The notes beneath the pieces are model-generated. The model worked only from the letters and a program-made list of their open reading frames with translations, had not been told where the DNA came from and searched no databases. Below, in pieces: positions 17,454 through 25,564 of a stretch of DNA of 64,000 bases (its first letter is position 1; every line of letters begins with the position of its first letter). The position numbers and the translations under genes are program-made. The stretch spans positions 42,404 through 106,403 of the forward strand of contig JAFGSK010000030.1 in assembly GCA_016934635.1 (NCBI GenBank), written 5' to 3'. Origin of the DNA: Caldifarciminota bacterium. GTDB taxonomy: Bacteria; Hydrothermota; Tepidihabitantia; B3-TA06.

Positions 17454-17481
17454 ATTCTAAACAAAATTATGTTTTTGTCAA
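17454..17481 (-). promoter_or_regulatory. promoter of the 17412-15714 transcript
   Basis: TTGACA (17481-17476), 16-base spacer, TAGAAT (17459-17454). From 17482 to 17795 no gene is seen; the stretch holds short direct repeats (gtgttacggg twice, about 17705-17722) and a hairpin-like element at 17757-17791. Confidence 0.7.
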
Positions 17482-17795
17482 GGCTTGATGAATTTTCGGA
17501 TACTGCCTGAAACACATCATAACCCGCCCTCTCGCACTCCTTCGAGTCGTTATCTCGGTCAATAGATTCGCGCCTAGACAAAAAGAAATGGTATTTTTTA
17601 CTCGGCCAATATCTGCGTATTTCATCATTGCAACACATCTGATTATCCTACTATACCTATTTTGACAGGTAGGTTACAGGCGGTATTGAGGTACAGGTAA
17701 AGGTGTGTTACGGGTGTTACGGGATAGATGTGACGCGGACGTGTCGGGTGTTCGGGGTTCCCTCGAAGGAACGAAGTTACTTCAAGGGGTGAAAA

Positions 17796-18476
17796 TTACC
17801 ACTCCACTATCTTAATCTCGGTATCTTCGGGAAACTCAAAGCCGTCGAGGGACTGGGGCAGGGACGCATCCGTTTGAATCTTACCCAGACGCAGGTCTTC
17901 GATCCTCGAGAACTTTCTTGATATGAACATAGATCGCAGATGATGGGGCACACGTTTGCCACCCGCAATCCTGAAATCCCGGAACTGAAACTCCAGCTTG
18001 TTACCCTTGGCGCTGCTGCGGTACAGAACCAGGTCTTCCCCGATGCGGCCTGTCTCGATTTCGATATCCAGATTAGTCGGGGCCTGTTTGAACGTCCAGT
18101 AAAGCAAGATGGTGTCTCCCCTGCTCTCCGTCTTTTTTACCTTAAGACCCGCCTTGTGCAGTTGATTTTCGAAATCGATCCCTATAAATCTGGATACGTT
18201 TGTGTTTTTATCAGGCAAGCTGTCCCTGGTCAGTATTCGGAAAAGCTTACCTTCCAAAGGGTAGTATATGTCAGTGGTATCCTTCTTCAGCCACATTATC
18301 TGGTTGACCGGTGAGGATACCGCAAAGATTACCGTCCCGGCCTCCATCACATAAAGATCACCCCTGACGACCTCTTTTTCAGTGGTGTTTCGTTCCTTTG
18401 TAACTGTGGCCAGGGTGAAATCAGCAGCCAGACAGGGATCAGCGCTCAGAAGCACCAAGTATAAAAGTAAAGACAT
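17796..18476 (-). CDS. LolA-like outer-membrane lipoprotein-sorting protein homolog
   Basis: This 226-residue protein has a signal peptide (about 1-18, ending CLAA) and one continuous beta-rich domain. Strand patterns such as DLYVMEAGTVIFAVSSPVNQ and IYYPLEGKLFRI resemble the LolA/LolB or DUF4292 half-barrel that carries lipids or lipoproteins through the periplasm. Sequence support is moderate, resting on fold-like pattern rather than on a catalytic motif. It begins ten bases after a 54-codon gene and shares its promoter. It has no lipobox, so it should be soluble in the periplasm. Confidence 0.55.
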   Translation of the reverse strand: MSLLLYLVLLSADPCLAADFTLATVTKERNTTEKEVVRGDLYVMEAGTVIFAVSSPVNQIMWLKKDTTDIYYPLEGKLFRILTRDSLPDKNTNVSRFIGIDFENQLHKAGLKVKKTESRGDTILLYWTFKQAPTNLDIEIETGRIGEDLVLYRSSAKGNKLEFQFRDFRIAGGKRVPHHLRSMFISRKFSRIEDLRLGKIQTDASLPQSLDGFEFPEDTEIKIVEW

Positions 18477-18486
18477 AAAACCTTAC

Positions 18487-18651
18487 TCAATCTATAGCGC
18501 CCAGCCGTTGGACGCTGGACAACAGGGTTACGTTTACGTTGCGGAGTGCATCGTGCCTCCCCTCATGATACGTATCCCCAGCCTGCCCGTAACTCAGGGC
18601 AAGGGTATGAGTAAAAGTAATTATCATTAAGAACGTAAGCGTTTTCTTCAT
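18487..18651 (-). CDS. short secreted protein, probable truncated DxC-family member
   Basis: A 54-residue frame with a good signal peptide (MKKTLTFLMIITFTHTLALS), a GGAG site upstream and a consensus promoter. After the signal it reads YHEGRHDALRNV, close to the CLKARHDAEKKV segment of the three DxC...LLGKS paralogs, but with Tyr in place of the first Cys. It then ends early at SVQRLGAID. It may be a decayed fourth paralog or a real mini-protein. It precedes the LolA-like gene by ten bases. Confidence 0.4.
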   Translation of the reverse strand: MKKTLTFLMIITFTHTLALSYGQAGDTYHEGRHDALRNVNVTLLSSVQRLGAID

Positions 18652-18681
18652 CCCGTCTCCTTTCTATCCTTTGGCTATCAA

Positions 18682-18709
18682 ATTATCCAGACGCAGGGAC
18701 TTGTGTCAA
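18682..18709 (-). promoter_or_regulatory. promoter of the LolA-like transcript
   Basis: TTGACA (18709-18704), 16-base spacer, GATAAT (18687-18682). Confidence 0.65.
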
Positions 18710-18724
18710 GGTTACAGGTACCGT

Positions 18725-18782
18725 GCGCTGACGGCTCACGGCTAAAAGCTCACAGCCGACCGCTCACCGCCTACCGCTGACT
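18725..18782. repeat. degenerate ACCGCTnAC-type repeat cluster
   Basis: Back-to-back variants of an 8-10 base word (gctgacggctcac, gccgaccgctcacc, taccgctgac). A second patch at 18870-18900 repeats the theme. The same words recur at 33293-33327, 42293-42391, 43110-43147 and 47976-48022, always between genes. 18783-18904 holds nothing else recognisable. Confidence 0.55.
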
Positions 18783-18904
18783 AGTCTCCCCTTCTGCAAG
18801 CTTGACACAGTGAGCTTTGCTTATGTCCGAGCCAGGTTTACAAAACAATCCGAGTCAATCTGAGGATGATAACCGCTAACGGTTAACCGCTGACCGCAAA
18901 ACGC

Positions 18905-20248
18905 CTAGCGCTGGCTGTACTTGATGGTGCAGTAATCAAGGTCCAGTATTTCTCCGCTTGCGCCTGTAACGTAAACATTGTCGGAAGAATCAACAACCAG
19001 AGCCAATGCCTGGTTCTGACTATTGCCAGATCCGTTATAGCTCGCTACCCACTGCTTCAATCCCTTCGCGTTATACTTGACCGTCGTATATTGCTTGGTT
19101 GAATCTGAGCTATTGCTCGAACCGGTAACGTAAACGTTGCCGGAACTATCAGTGGTTAAAGCAATTGCCTGATCCTTTCCGTTACCCTGGCCGTTATAAC
19201 GAGTGACCCACAGTTCCTGGCCTTGTGCATTATACTTGATCGTACAGTAATCAAGACCTGAGGTTGAGCCCTCGCTTGATCCTGCAACGTAGATATTACC
19301 TTGTGAATCCAGGGCCAGGGCCGTTGAACCTATAACTTCATCATGGCTGTTTACAGAACCGTAGTAGCGAGCAACCCACAGTTCCTGACCTTCCGGGCTG
19401 TACTTGACGGTTGCGCAATCGTAGCCACCCGCTTCATTCTTACTCATGCCCGTAACGTAGACGTTCCCTATATCGTCCACTTCAACAGCAACCGGCTTGT
19501 CCACGTCATGTCCGGGTCCGTCGTATCGTGAAACCCATTCTTCGGAGCCCTGGGAGTTGTATTTGATTGTTAAATAATCGGGTTTGGAGGTTGAATCGTA
19601 ACTCAGGCCGGTAACGTAAATGTTACTCATCTTATCCACGGCCAAAGCGGCAGCTTCATTTACACTTCCTTCCTGTCCTTCGTACCTTGCAACCCACTGC
19701 TCTTCACCATGCTGGTTGTATTTGATTGTTGTGTAGCTTGAGTATAGCGTTAAATAACTCGTAAATCCGGTAACATAAACGTTATCTGAATAATCAACAG
19801 CAAGGGCTACTGCAAAATCCCAAACATTATCCGGGCTGTTGTATCGAGCCACCCACTGTTCGGCACCCTGCGGGTTATACTTGATAGTTACGTAGTCCAA
19901 GTTTTCACTTAAATTTTCTGACCATCCCGTAATGTAGGAATTACCTGAACTGTCCACTGCAATTGCCAAGGCCTGATCTGAACCGTCACCAGGCCCGTTG
20001 TAGTAAGCTACCCATTGTTGGTTGCCTTGTGGGTCGTATTTTATCGTTGCATAGTCATTGTCGTCGAGTGAACCTCCGCTTCCGCCTGTTACATAGACAT
20101 TACCCGAACCATCAAGAGCGATGGCGGTCGCTACGTCATTAGCATTTCCAGGGCCGTCGTGGCGGACAACCCACTCTTCCTTAACCTGTACGCATGCCGT
20201 GCTTAAGATAACGGCTAACAAGAAAACGGAACGTTTCTCAAAATTCAA
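18905..20248 (-). CDS. SBBP-repeat beta-propeller lipoprotein
   Basis: This 447-residue protein consists of a lipoprotein signal (lipobox LSTAC) and eight consecutive repeats of about 53 residues, each following QWVARYNGPG...D.A.ALAVD..GNVYVTG.S...DY.TIKYN.QG. This is the SBBP (seven-bladed beta-propeller) pattern; eight units would close one propeller. It is probably on the cell surface or facing the periplasm, with a binding rather than catalytic role. The TTG at 20248 is chosen because AGGAGG lies five bases upstream and it places the lipobox near residue 19. Its promoter is nearly identical to those of two lipoprotein genes at 48-50 kb. Confidence 0.8.
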   Translation of the reverse strand: MNFEKRSVFLLAVILSTACVQVKEEWVVRHDGPGNANDVATAIALDGSGNVYVTGGSGGSLDDNDYATIKYDPQGNQQWVAYYNGPGDGSDQALAIAVDSSGNSYITGWSENLSENLDYVTIKYNPQGAEQWVARYNSPDNVWDFAVALAVDYSDNVYVTGFTSYLTLYSSYTTIKYNQHGEEQWVARYEGQEGSVNEAAALAVDKMSNIYVTGLSYDSTSKPDYLTIKYNSQGSEEWVSRYDGPGHDVDKPVAVEVDDIGNVYVTGMSKNEAGGYDCATVKYSPEGQELWVARYYGSVNSHDEVIGSTALALDSQGNIYVAGSSEGSTSGLDYCTIKYNAQGQELWVTRYNGQGNGKDQAIALTTDSSGNVYVTGSSNSSDSTKQYTTVKYNAKGLKQWVASYNGSGNSQNQALALVVDSSDNVYVTGASGEILDLDYCTIKYSQR

Positions 20249-20273
20249 AGTAACCTCCTTGCAATACTTCTTG

Positions 20274-20301
20274 AATCTACACGGAAAACGCATGTTGTCA
20301 A
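20274..20301 (-). promoter_or_regulatory. promoter shared in sequence with 48 kb and 49 kb lipoprotein genes
   Basis: TTGACA (20301-20296), 16-base spacer, TAGATT (20279-20274). The -35 box and most of the spacer are identical to those at 49383-49410. 20302-20540 holds no gene and includes a short patch of the degenerate ACCGC repeat. Confidence 0.7.
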
Positions 20302-20540
20302 GCAAGGTAACCGCATGTTCTACCGCCCACCGCTGACCGCGTACCGGTGTCGGCTTAAACTGGTCGATAATATAAAGCCGCTTTACGGCAACTCTCCAGT
20401 CCGTCCACAAAATTAAGAACTTGTGCGTGGAAGAGGTTCTCCAACCTGTTCAATAAAAAGATAGCGGCTTAGGCGTCCCCCCTGAGTCCCTTCTGTGCTC
20501 GGTGTTTTTCAAGTTCTTTCCGTTCAGAAACAGATTCAGC

Positions 20541-20987
20541 CTAACGCCTGGAGGTGCAGCTTACGTTTTCCATGCAGTTTTCCGTCATCGTATCGGCACA
20601 GCTCGTCGCGGCCTGCACAGCCAGGACATACATTATCAAGCCGGTAATAAGAGAAGCGACACCTGCAGCTCCACATCCAATCCAGGCATAACCTCCCCTG
20701 ACCTTCCTCGCAGCTTTCATAAAACACTCGGTATAGGATTCTACGTAGTCTGAGGATTTGCCCAATAACCGATCCGGCGGCGGAGTAGGTTTCAAAAGAT
20801 ATGCGGCTCCCACACCCAGGAGATTGAATACGCACCCTACCGCGATCCACTGCCACGATTTGACGTCTTGCCGGGCGTCGTACTTCGCCTCAAGGCAGGG
20901 ATCGGACTCTGTTTCCTGGGCTAAAGTAATAGCGGGTACGACAGATAATACGACTAAAAGAACTGACGAACAAAACGCCTTTCCCAC
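20541..20987 (-). CDS. secreted DxC...LLGKS-family protein, paralog 3
   Basis: This 148-residue protein has a signal peptide (about 1-23, ending TLAQ), DPCLEAKYDA, WIAVGCVFN, PTPPPDRLLGKSSDYVESYTECF, GYAWIGCGAAG and a Cys-containing C-terminus (SCADTMTENCMENVSC) that adds three cysteines not found in paralogs 1 and 2. It lies about 5 kb from those two and has its own promoter. The GTG start has AAAGGAG upstream. The repeated pattern across three proteins shows selection on the cysteines, the Asp-Ala pair and the LLGKS block. Function unknown. Confidence 0.72.
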   Translation of the reverse strand: MGKAFCSSVLLVVLSVVPAITLAQETESDPCLEAKYDARQDVKSWQWIAVGCVFNLLGVGAAYLLKPTPPPDRLLGKSSDYVESYTECFMKAARKVRGGYAWIGCGAAGVASLITGLIMYVLAVQAATSCADTMTENCMENVSCTSRR

Positions 20988-21029
20988 GACGATCTCCTTT
21001 CAATTTAACTCATCAAAATCAGCTTCAGG

Positions 21030-21057
21030 ATTATCCTTACGATATCCGAGTTGTCAA
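21030..21057 (-). promoter_or_regulatory. promoter of paralog 3
   Basis: TTGACA (21057-21052), 16-base spacer, GATAAT (21035-21030). Confidence 0.65.
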
Positions 21058-21231
21058 GTAAGAATAGAGTGGGGCTTCGCCTCGCAAGCGTTTCTCCCTA
21101 ACAGTCAAGCAAAGGTCCTGAGGTTCATTTTGTTCAAGCTCGTGACGAAATCTCCGAAGGATATCTCGAATACATAGTTTCACTTCCCCCCTTTCCTGTG
21201 AGTCTTGGGAATTTGATGGTTTCGCTAAGTA

Positions 21232-22254
21232 TCAGTCGTTTGATTCTACGTTCGTGTCAGTTTCCTCGAATGGAACCAAGAGCATAGCCCTGCGCTGACG
21301 GAAGGTCTGACCCTGCCATTGATATATATAGGCATTAATGGCTGCGGTATCCGCCTGGGGATTACCGCAGGAATTCTTAATGGTTACTTCAACCAACTTC
21401 CCTACTGAATCTACAACAACCTTAAGTGTTCCGGGCGGAGGCGAAAACGGGGTCTGGAATCTCATGCTTTCGTCTAATGCCTTCTCGGTATTCGAAGGTC
21501 TAGTGAAAAAACCTGCCCTGTCTTTTAATCCCTTGGTTTCACCGTCGTCTACTGCTTCACTCGGTTCTTCCTTCGCTTGTCGTTCCTGTAATCCTCCGGC
21601 TTCGATCTCACCTCCTCCTCCCTCCTCTGCGGCTCCCATACCTGAGGTGGGCTTCACGTCTGTATCTGCGCGAGGCAGTGATAAAACGGCGTCCTCGGCT
21701 TCTTCCTTGTCTTCTCCTGATTCGGGAATCACTGATCTAAGTTCCAACGCCTCTCCAAAATGGATTTCTGATGTCCTGCCCACTGTTCCCTCTTCTGCTG
21801 CTTGCTTACTATCCAGCACGGTGACTCCGGGTGCTTCTTCCATTTCAGCGGCCTCAGATAAAACCTCTTTTTCAGAAAACGTAGTAGGAACGTCTCTTAA
21901 AAAAGGCAGGGAAACGATAAGCACCAGGATTATGGCGGCGCCTGCCGAAAGATAAGGTATCAACCAGAATCTGAATGGTTTTGTCCGTGCAGGGATGCGA
22001 AGCCTTGAAGGTCTGCGTGAAACGAGCTTACGGGTAAGACGCATCGAGAAGGAATGCCAGTAATGCTTTCCAGGATCAGGAACCTTTTCGGCCTCGCCGT
22101 CGCGTATCAATTCATCCAGTGCCGAAAACTCGGCAAGCTTAGCCTGACAAGCCGGGCACCCTGAAAGGTGACATTCTATCTCCTTACGCTGTTCAGGTTC
22201 CAGTTCACCATCGTGGTACAATTGAAGCAGCTTTTCGATTTCCTTACAGTTCAT
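21232..22254 (-). CDS. anti-sigma factor with zinc finger and C-terminal TonB-like domain
   Basis: This 340-residue protein has three parts: an anti-sigma zinc finger (H-x3-C-x2-C in CHLSGCPAC, about 27-35), one membrane helix (about 98-118), and an acidic Glu/Gly-rich linker leading to a C-terminal domain of about 70 residues (PPGTLKVVVDSVGKLVEVTI...DTAAINAYIYQW). That last pattern fits the TonB C-terminal fold. The head binds the ECF sigma factor encoded just upstream (four-base overlap); the periplasmic TonB-like end may touch an outer-membrane partner. This is an unusual sensor for an anti-sigma factor. Confidence 0.8.
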   Translation of the reverse strand: MNCKEIEKLLQLYHDGELEPEQRKEIECHLSGCPACQAKLAEFSALDELIRDGEAEKVPDPGKHYWHSFSMRLTRKLVSRRPSRLRIPARTKPFRFWLIPYLSAGAAIILVLIVSLPFLRDVPTTFSEKEVLSEAAEMEEAPGVTVLDSKQAAEEGTVGRTSEIHFGEALELRSVIPESGEDKEEAEDAVLSLPRADTDVKPTSGMGAAEEGGGGEIEAGGLQERQAKEEPSEAVDDGETKGLKDRAGFFTRPSNTEKALDESMRFQTPFSPPPGTLKVVVDSVGKLVEVTIKNSCGNPQADTAAINAYIYQWQGQTFRQRRAMLLVPFEETDTNVESND

Positions 22255-22838
22255 AACAAATCCCCCAGCGCTTCCTTCAAGGTCTCACGGGCGCGTGAAA
22301 GGCGGGACATAACCGTTCCTATAGGCAACTCAAGTACCTCGGAAATCTGGACGTAAGACCAGTCCTCGTATACGCGCAAGACTAAAACCTGTCTCAACTT
22401 GAAAGGCAGTCGTGCGATGGCTTGATGCACCTTGTGCCTTCTATCATCGGTCTCCCAGGACGAAACAGGATTGCCTCCGGACGATTCGCGCTCAAGGTCT
22501 GCATCAACCATCCTGAGCTTGCGTTTTTTGAGCTGGTTGAAGGTCAGATTTATGGCAATACGGTACATCCACGGCCCGAACGGATAGCGTAAATCGAATC
22601 GATCCATAGCCTTATAGGCCCGGATGAAAGCCTCCTGGGCCAGATCGTCCGCATCGTTATGATTTCTTACAAACCTGTAGATCACTGTATAAACCCTTCT
22701 TTGATATATCTCAACCAGCTTTCCAAAAGCTTCGGCGTCTCCTTGTTTGGCCTTTGCCAAAAGTTGCTGTTCTTCAGGCGGAGCATCTTGTTTGGCATCC
22801 TGATCCGCCTTCTTACCTTGTAATACACCTTGAGGCAC
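22251..22838 (-). CDS. ECF-family RNA polymerase sigma factor (2)
   Basis: This 195-residue sigma factor has region 2 (DADDLAQEAFIRAYKAMDRFD, about 60-80) and region 4 (WSYVQISEVLELP, GTVMSRLSRARETLK, about 155-185). It is followed with a four-base overlap by its anti-sigma factor. It lies four bases downstream of the kinase gene 22843-24390, which suggests the three are cotranscribed. The N-terminal 30 residues are charged and low-complexity (ADQDAKQDAPPEEQQ); the start is a GTG without a strong ribosome site. It is a second regulator of the same class as that at 13291, but not a close copy. Confidence 0.9.
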   Translation of the reverse strand: MPQGVLQGKKADQDAKQDAPPEEQQLLAKAKQGDAEAFGKLVEIYQRRVYTVIYRFVRNHNDADDLAQEAFIRAYKAMDRFDLRYPFGPWMYRIAINLTFNQLKKRKLRMVDADLERESSGGNPVSSWETDDRRHKVHQAIARLPFKLRQVLVLRVYEDWSYVQISEVLELPIGTVMSRLSRARETLKEALGDLL

Positions 22839-22842
22839 GTGT

Positions 22843-24390
22843 TTATTCCGGAGAATGGATTATTTTGTCCACGTCAGCGTCCATCTCTGTTTCAGAACGC
22901 CCGGTTTCGAGTACATGGTGGGTAAAATCCGCCTCAGGTTCGAAGCTTTCCTTCATCTTCGAGTAGATCTCCCAGGTTGCATCCGAAAGAAGATCTTTTC
23001 GCTTACGCCCCTCTATCCATGCACGTATCTTATCATCGGAAGCCTGGCACCTTATGAAGTATGCATTTACATCCAAGCTATCAGCTACTTCCTTGAGTCT
23101 TTGACGATCTTCGAACTTGCTAAAGGTCCCATCGAGTATCAGCGATTGATTTCTGGAAAGGTATTTTGAGGCCCTCTCGCACAGCTTTTCATATACCATT
23201 CTGCTCGTTTGAGCGGAGTATAGATCCTGCCCGAATTCTGCATAATGATGCTCGTCGAATGAAACACCGGCAATCTCCCGCCTTACAACATCCGAACGGA
23301 TGTGGTGAGCGTTAATCCGGTCCCTTGTCCTTGTGGACATAAGGGTCTTGCCTGTTCCAGGAAGCCCGTAAAAAACGATGAGTCTCGGTTCGGCAAAAAG
23401 GGTGCTGGCATAGCCCTTTGCCAGGTCGAAGTAAGCCCTGGCTCGTTCTTCTATCTCTGTTGGATTTTGTGGATTCTGGGCAAGCTGGAATCCTATCACC
23501 TTGCCCCGAACGTAAGCCCTGTAGCAGCGGAAGAAGTCGTGAAACCAGAGCATATCCCAATCCGAGGTCGCATCGAGATATCGATCTATGAGGAAATCGG
23601 CCAGATCACGAACCCCATGGAAATCCAAATCCATACTCATAAACGCAAGATCGGCGACCGTGTCCGAACAGGCAAAACGTAGATTGAACTCGATCCTGTC
23701 GAATATATGAATCTTATTTTTATAAACGAATACGTTTCCTGAATGAAGATCCCCATGACAGTAGCGTATCCGGCCTTCCTCCTCTCTTTTACGGAACCTT
23801 GTCTCATTTTCACATAAGAAACGTTCGATATTGTGCTTGATAAAATCGAAATCCTGGTGGGAGATGGTAATTCCTTTCACGATTTCGGTCTGAGCGAAAT
23901 TCTCCTCCCAGTTGAAGCGAACCGATTCGAGCGAACCTTCTTTGGTAATTTCAGACGAGGTTTTTGCTTTTTTGTGGAAATCGGCGATATCCTTAGCCAA
24001 CCGATCGATTACGCCGTAATCTAGAGAACCCTTTGTAAGCTGTTCAGACATCATCGCTTCCTGGGGAAGTTCCTTCATTACAACCGCATATTCAATCGCC
24101 TCCTTTCCACCGAGCTTGGGTCCCCCTTCTGAGTCCAGGGTGATGGGTTGAACCCCAAGGTAAAGATCGGAAAGCTCCTGGTTAAGCTCCACCTCCTTTT
24201 CACAGAACTCCTTGCGTTTTTCCAGGGTCGAGAAATCCAGGAAACCGAAGTCCACCGGTTTCTTGACCTTGTACGCCTTTTTGCCTGTAAGAAAGACCCA
24301 GGCTGTATGCGTTTCGGTCATCCGTACCTTATCGATCTGGTCCGGGTAAAATCCTGGGGTTTTCATTGCCTTGAGTATCTTTTCCTGCAT
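22843..24390 (-). CDS. two-domain phosphotransferase/ATP-binding protein
   Basis: This 515-residue protein joins an aminoglycoside-phosphotransferase-like kinase domain (HGDLHSGNV catalytic loop and FDRIEF metal-binding motif, about 205-230) to a C-terminal P-loop kinase domain (Walker A GLPGTGKT, about 345-352, then a SDVVRRE segment). The same pairing is known as COG2187 plus COG0645 and is widespread in environmental bacteria. Substrates are unknown; the N-terminal half resembles small-molecule kinases, the C-terminal half gluconate/zeta-toxin-like kinases. It precedes the second ECF sigma gene by four bases. Confidence 0.85.
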   Translation of the reverse strand: MQEKILKAMKTPGFYPDQIDKVRMTETHTAWVFLTGKKAYKVKKPVDFGFLDFSTLEKRKEFCEKEVELNQELSDLYLGVQPITLDSEGGPKLGGKEAIEYAVVMKELPQEAMMSEQLTKGSLDYGVIDRLAKDIADFHKKAKTSSEITKEGSLESVRFNWEENFAQTEIVKGITISHQDFDFIKHNIERFLCENETRFRKREEEGRIRYCHGDLHSGNVFVYKNKIHIFDRIEFNLRFACSDTVADLAFMSMDLDFHGVRDLADFLIDRYLDATSDWDMLWFHDFFRCYRAYVRGKVIGFQLAQNPQNPTEIEERARAYFDLAKGYASTLFAEPRLIVFYGLPGTGKTLMSTRTRDRINAHHIRSDVVRREIAGVSFDEHHYAEFGQDLYSAQTSRMVYEKLCERASKYLSRNQSLILDGTFSKFEDRQRLKEVADSLDVNAYFIRCQASDDKIRAWIEGRKRKDLLSDATWEIYSKMKESFEPEADFTHHVLETGRSETEMDADVDKIIHSPE

Positions 24391-24460
24391 CTTCAGACCT
24401 TACTCGTACGCTATTTGTTGCCGTAGACAAATGCCAAAAGGTGGATCGTCATCTGCGTTT

Positions 24461-25564
24461 CTAGGCCAATAAACGGCCTATCTGGGTAGCGGTTTGCTTG
24501 AGAAAATCTTTAGTCTGGGTCATTGCCGCCGTGCGGTCTATGGGTCCGGGCTGGATAGAAAAAGCAGCGGTTCGCTTGTCGCGCGGGGCAATCTGAACCG
24601 TGATCTCTCCGCATAACAGGATAAGCCTGCGGTGGGGCAGTCGGCGCAACGATCCGATAACCTTGTAGGAAAGACTCTGCTTGTCCAGCCTGCCTTCGGC
24701 TGAGATGATTACGTCATCTTTCTTGAGCTTATCCCTGAGTCCTGAAAGCCTCAAGAGAAAATCGGCCCCGCTCATGGTCTTGCAACCGGTTAAGGCGGTG
24801 AAACCGAACGCTATCCCTCCTGCTGCACCCATTCCCCTCCGATGATCCAGACGATGGGCTATAGCCATCTCGGTTACTTCGGCATAACGGGCCAGGGCCT
24901 TCTCTAGCATTTTAATATCCGCTGGACCGGCACCTTTTTGCGAAGCGTAGACCAACGCACCGTGAGGCCCGAGCAAGGGATTGTCTACGTCCCAAAGTAT
25001 CTGCACCTGTCGCTTTATGCGCGGATCGAGGCCGGTCGTGTCAACCCGGGCCAGATTGATGAGTTCAGCAGGTCCTTCGCCAAGGGATTTGTCTTGGGCA
25101 TCGAGGAATTTTACACCCAAATACTCCAATGCCGCTCTACCGCCATCTATAGTACTGCTCCCGCCCAAACCGACAATCACCTCCTGGATCCCTCGATTCA
25201 AAAGCTCTGTAATTGCCTCACCCAATCCCTGTGAGGTGGTTTTGAGTGGATTGCGTTCTGATGCTGAAACCAGACGTAAACCCAGTATTGAAGCTGATTC
25301 CAAATACGCCTGTCCGTCGTGAATCAGGGCTGTGATCTTGACCGGTTTCCCAAGCGGGCCGGAAACCCTTAATGTAACGTTGCGTAAACGCTGGCCCTTA
25401 AGATAGTAGGAGACACATTCCAAAAAACCGTCCCCGCCGTCGGAAAGCGGGTAAAGTTCAACCTTCTCCTTCTTTAAGCTGCTCTTCAGACCGGCGGCTA
25501 CGGCCCGAGCTGCAGCTACAGGTCCCAGAGCTTCCTTGAAAGCGGTAGGCGCGACTACTATCAT
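24461..25564 (-). CDS. glycerate kinase (GlxK/GarK type)
   Basis: This 367-residue protein matches the type I glycerate 2-kinase family throughout: PTAFKEALGPVAAARAVAAGL at the N-terminus, SDGGDGF, VGLGGSSTIDGG near 135 and SGADFLLRLSGL later. These enzymes phosphorylate D-glycerate to 2-phosphoglycerate. It is the last gene of the dapA-dapB-dapL-aspartate kinase operon, overlapping the aspartate kinase by four bases (ATGA). There is no obvious metabolic link to lysine synthesis, so the coupling may simply coordinate expression with central carbon flux. Confidence 0.9.
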   Translation of the reverse strand: MIVVAPTAFKEALGPVAAARAVAAGLKSSLKKEKVELYPLSDGGDGFLECVSYYLKGQRLRNVTLRVSGPLGKPVKITALIHDGQAYLESASILGLRLVSASERNPLKTTSQGLGEAITELLNRGIQEVIVGLGGSSTIDGGRAALEYLGVKFLDAQDKSLGEGPAELINLARVDTTGLDPRIKRQVQILWDVDNPLLGPHGALVYASQKGAGPADIKMLEKALARYAEVTEMAIAHRLDHRRGMGAAGGIAFGFTALTGCKTMSGADFLLRLSGLRDKLKKDDVIISAEGRLDKQSLSYKVIGSLRRLPHRRLILLCGEITVQIAPRDKRTAAFSIQPGPIDRTAAMTQTKDFLKQTATQIGRLLA

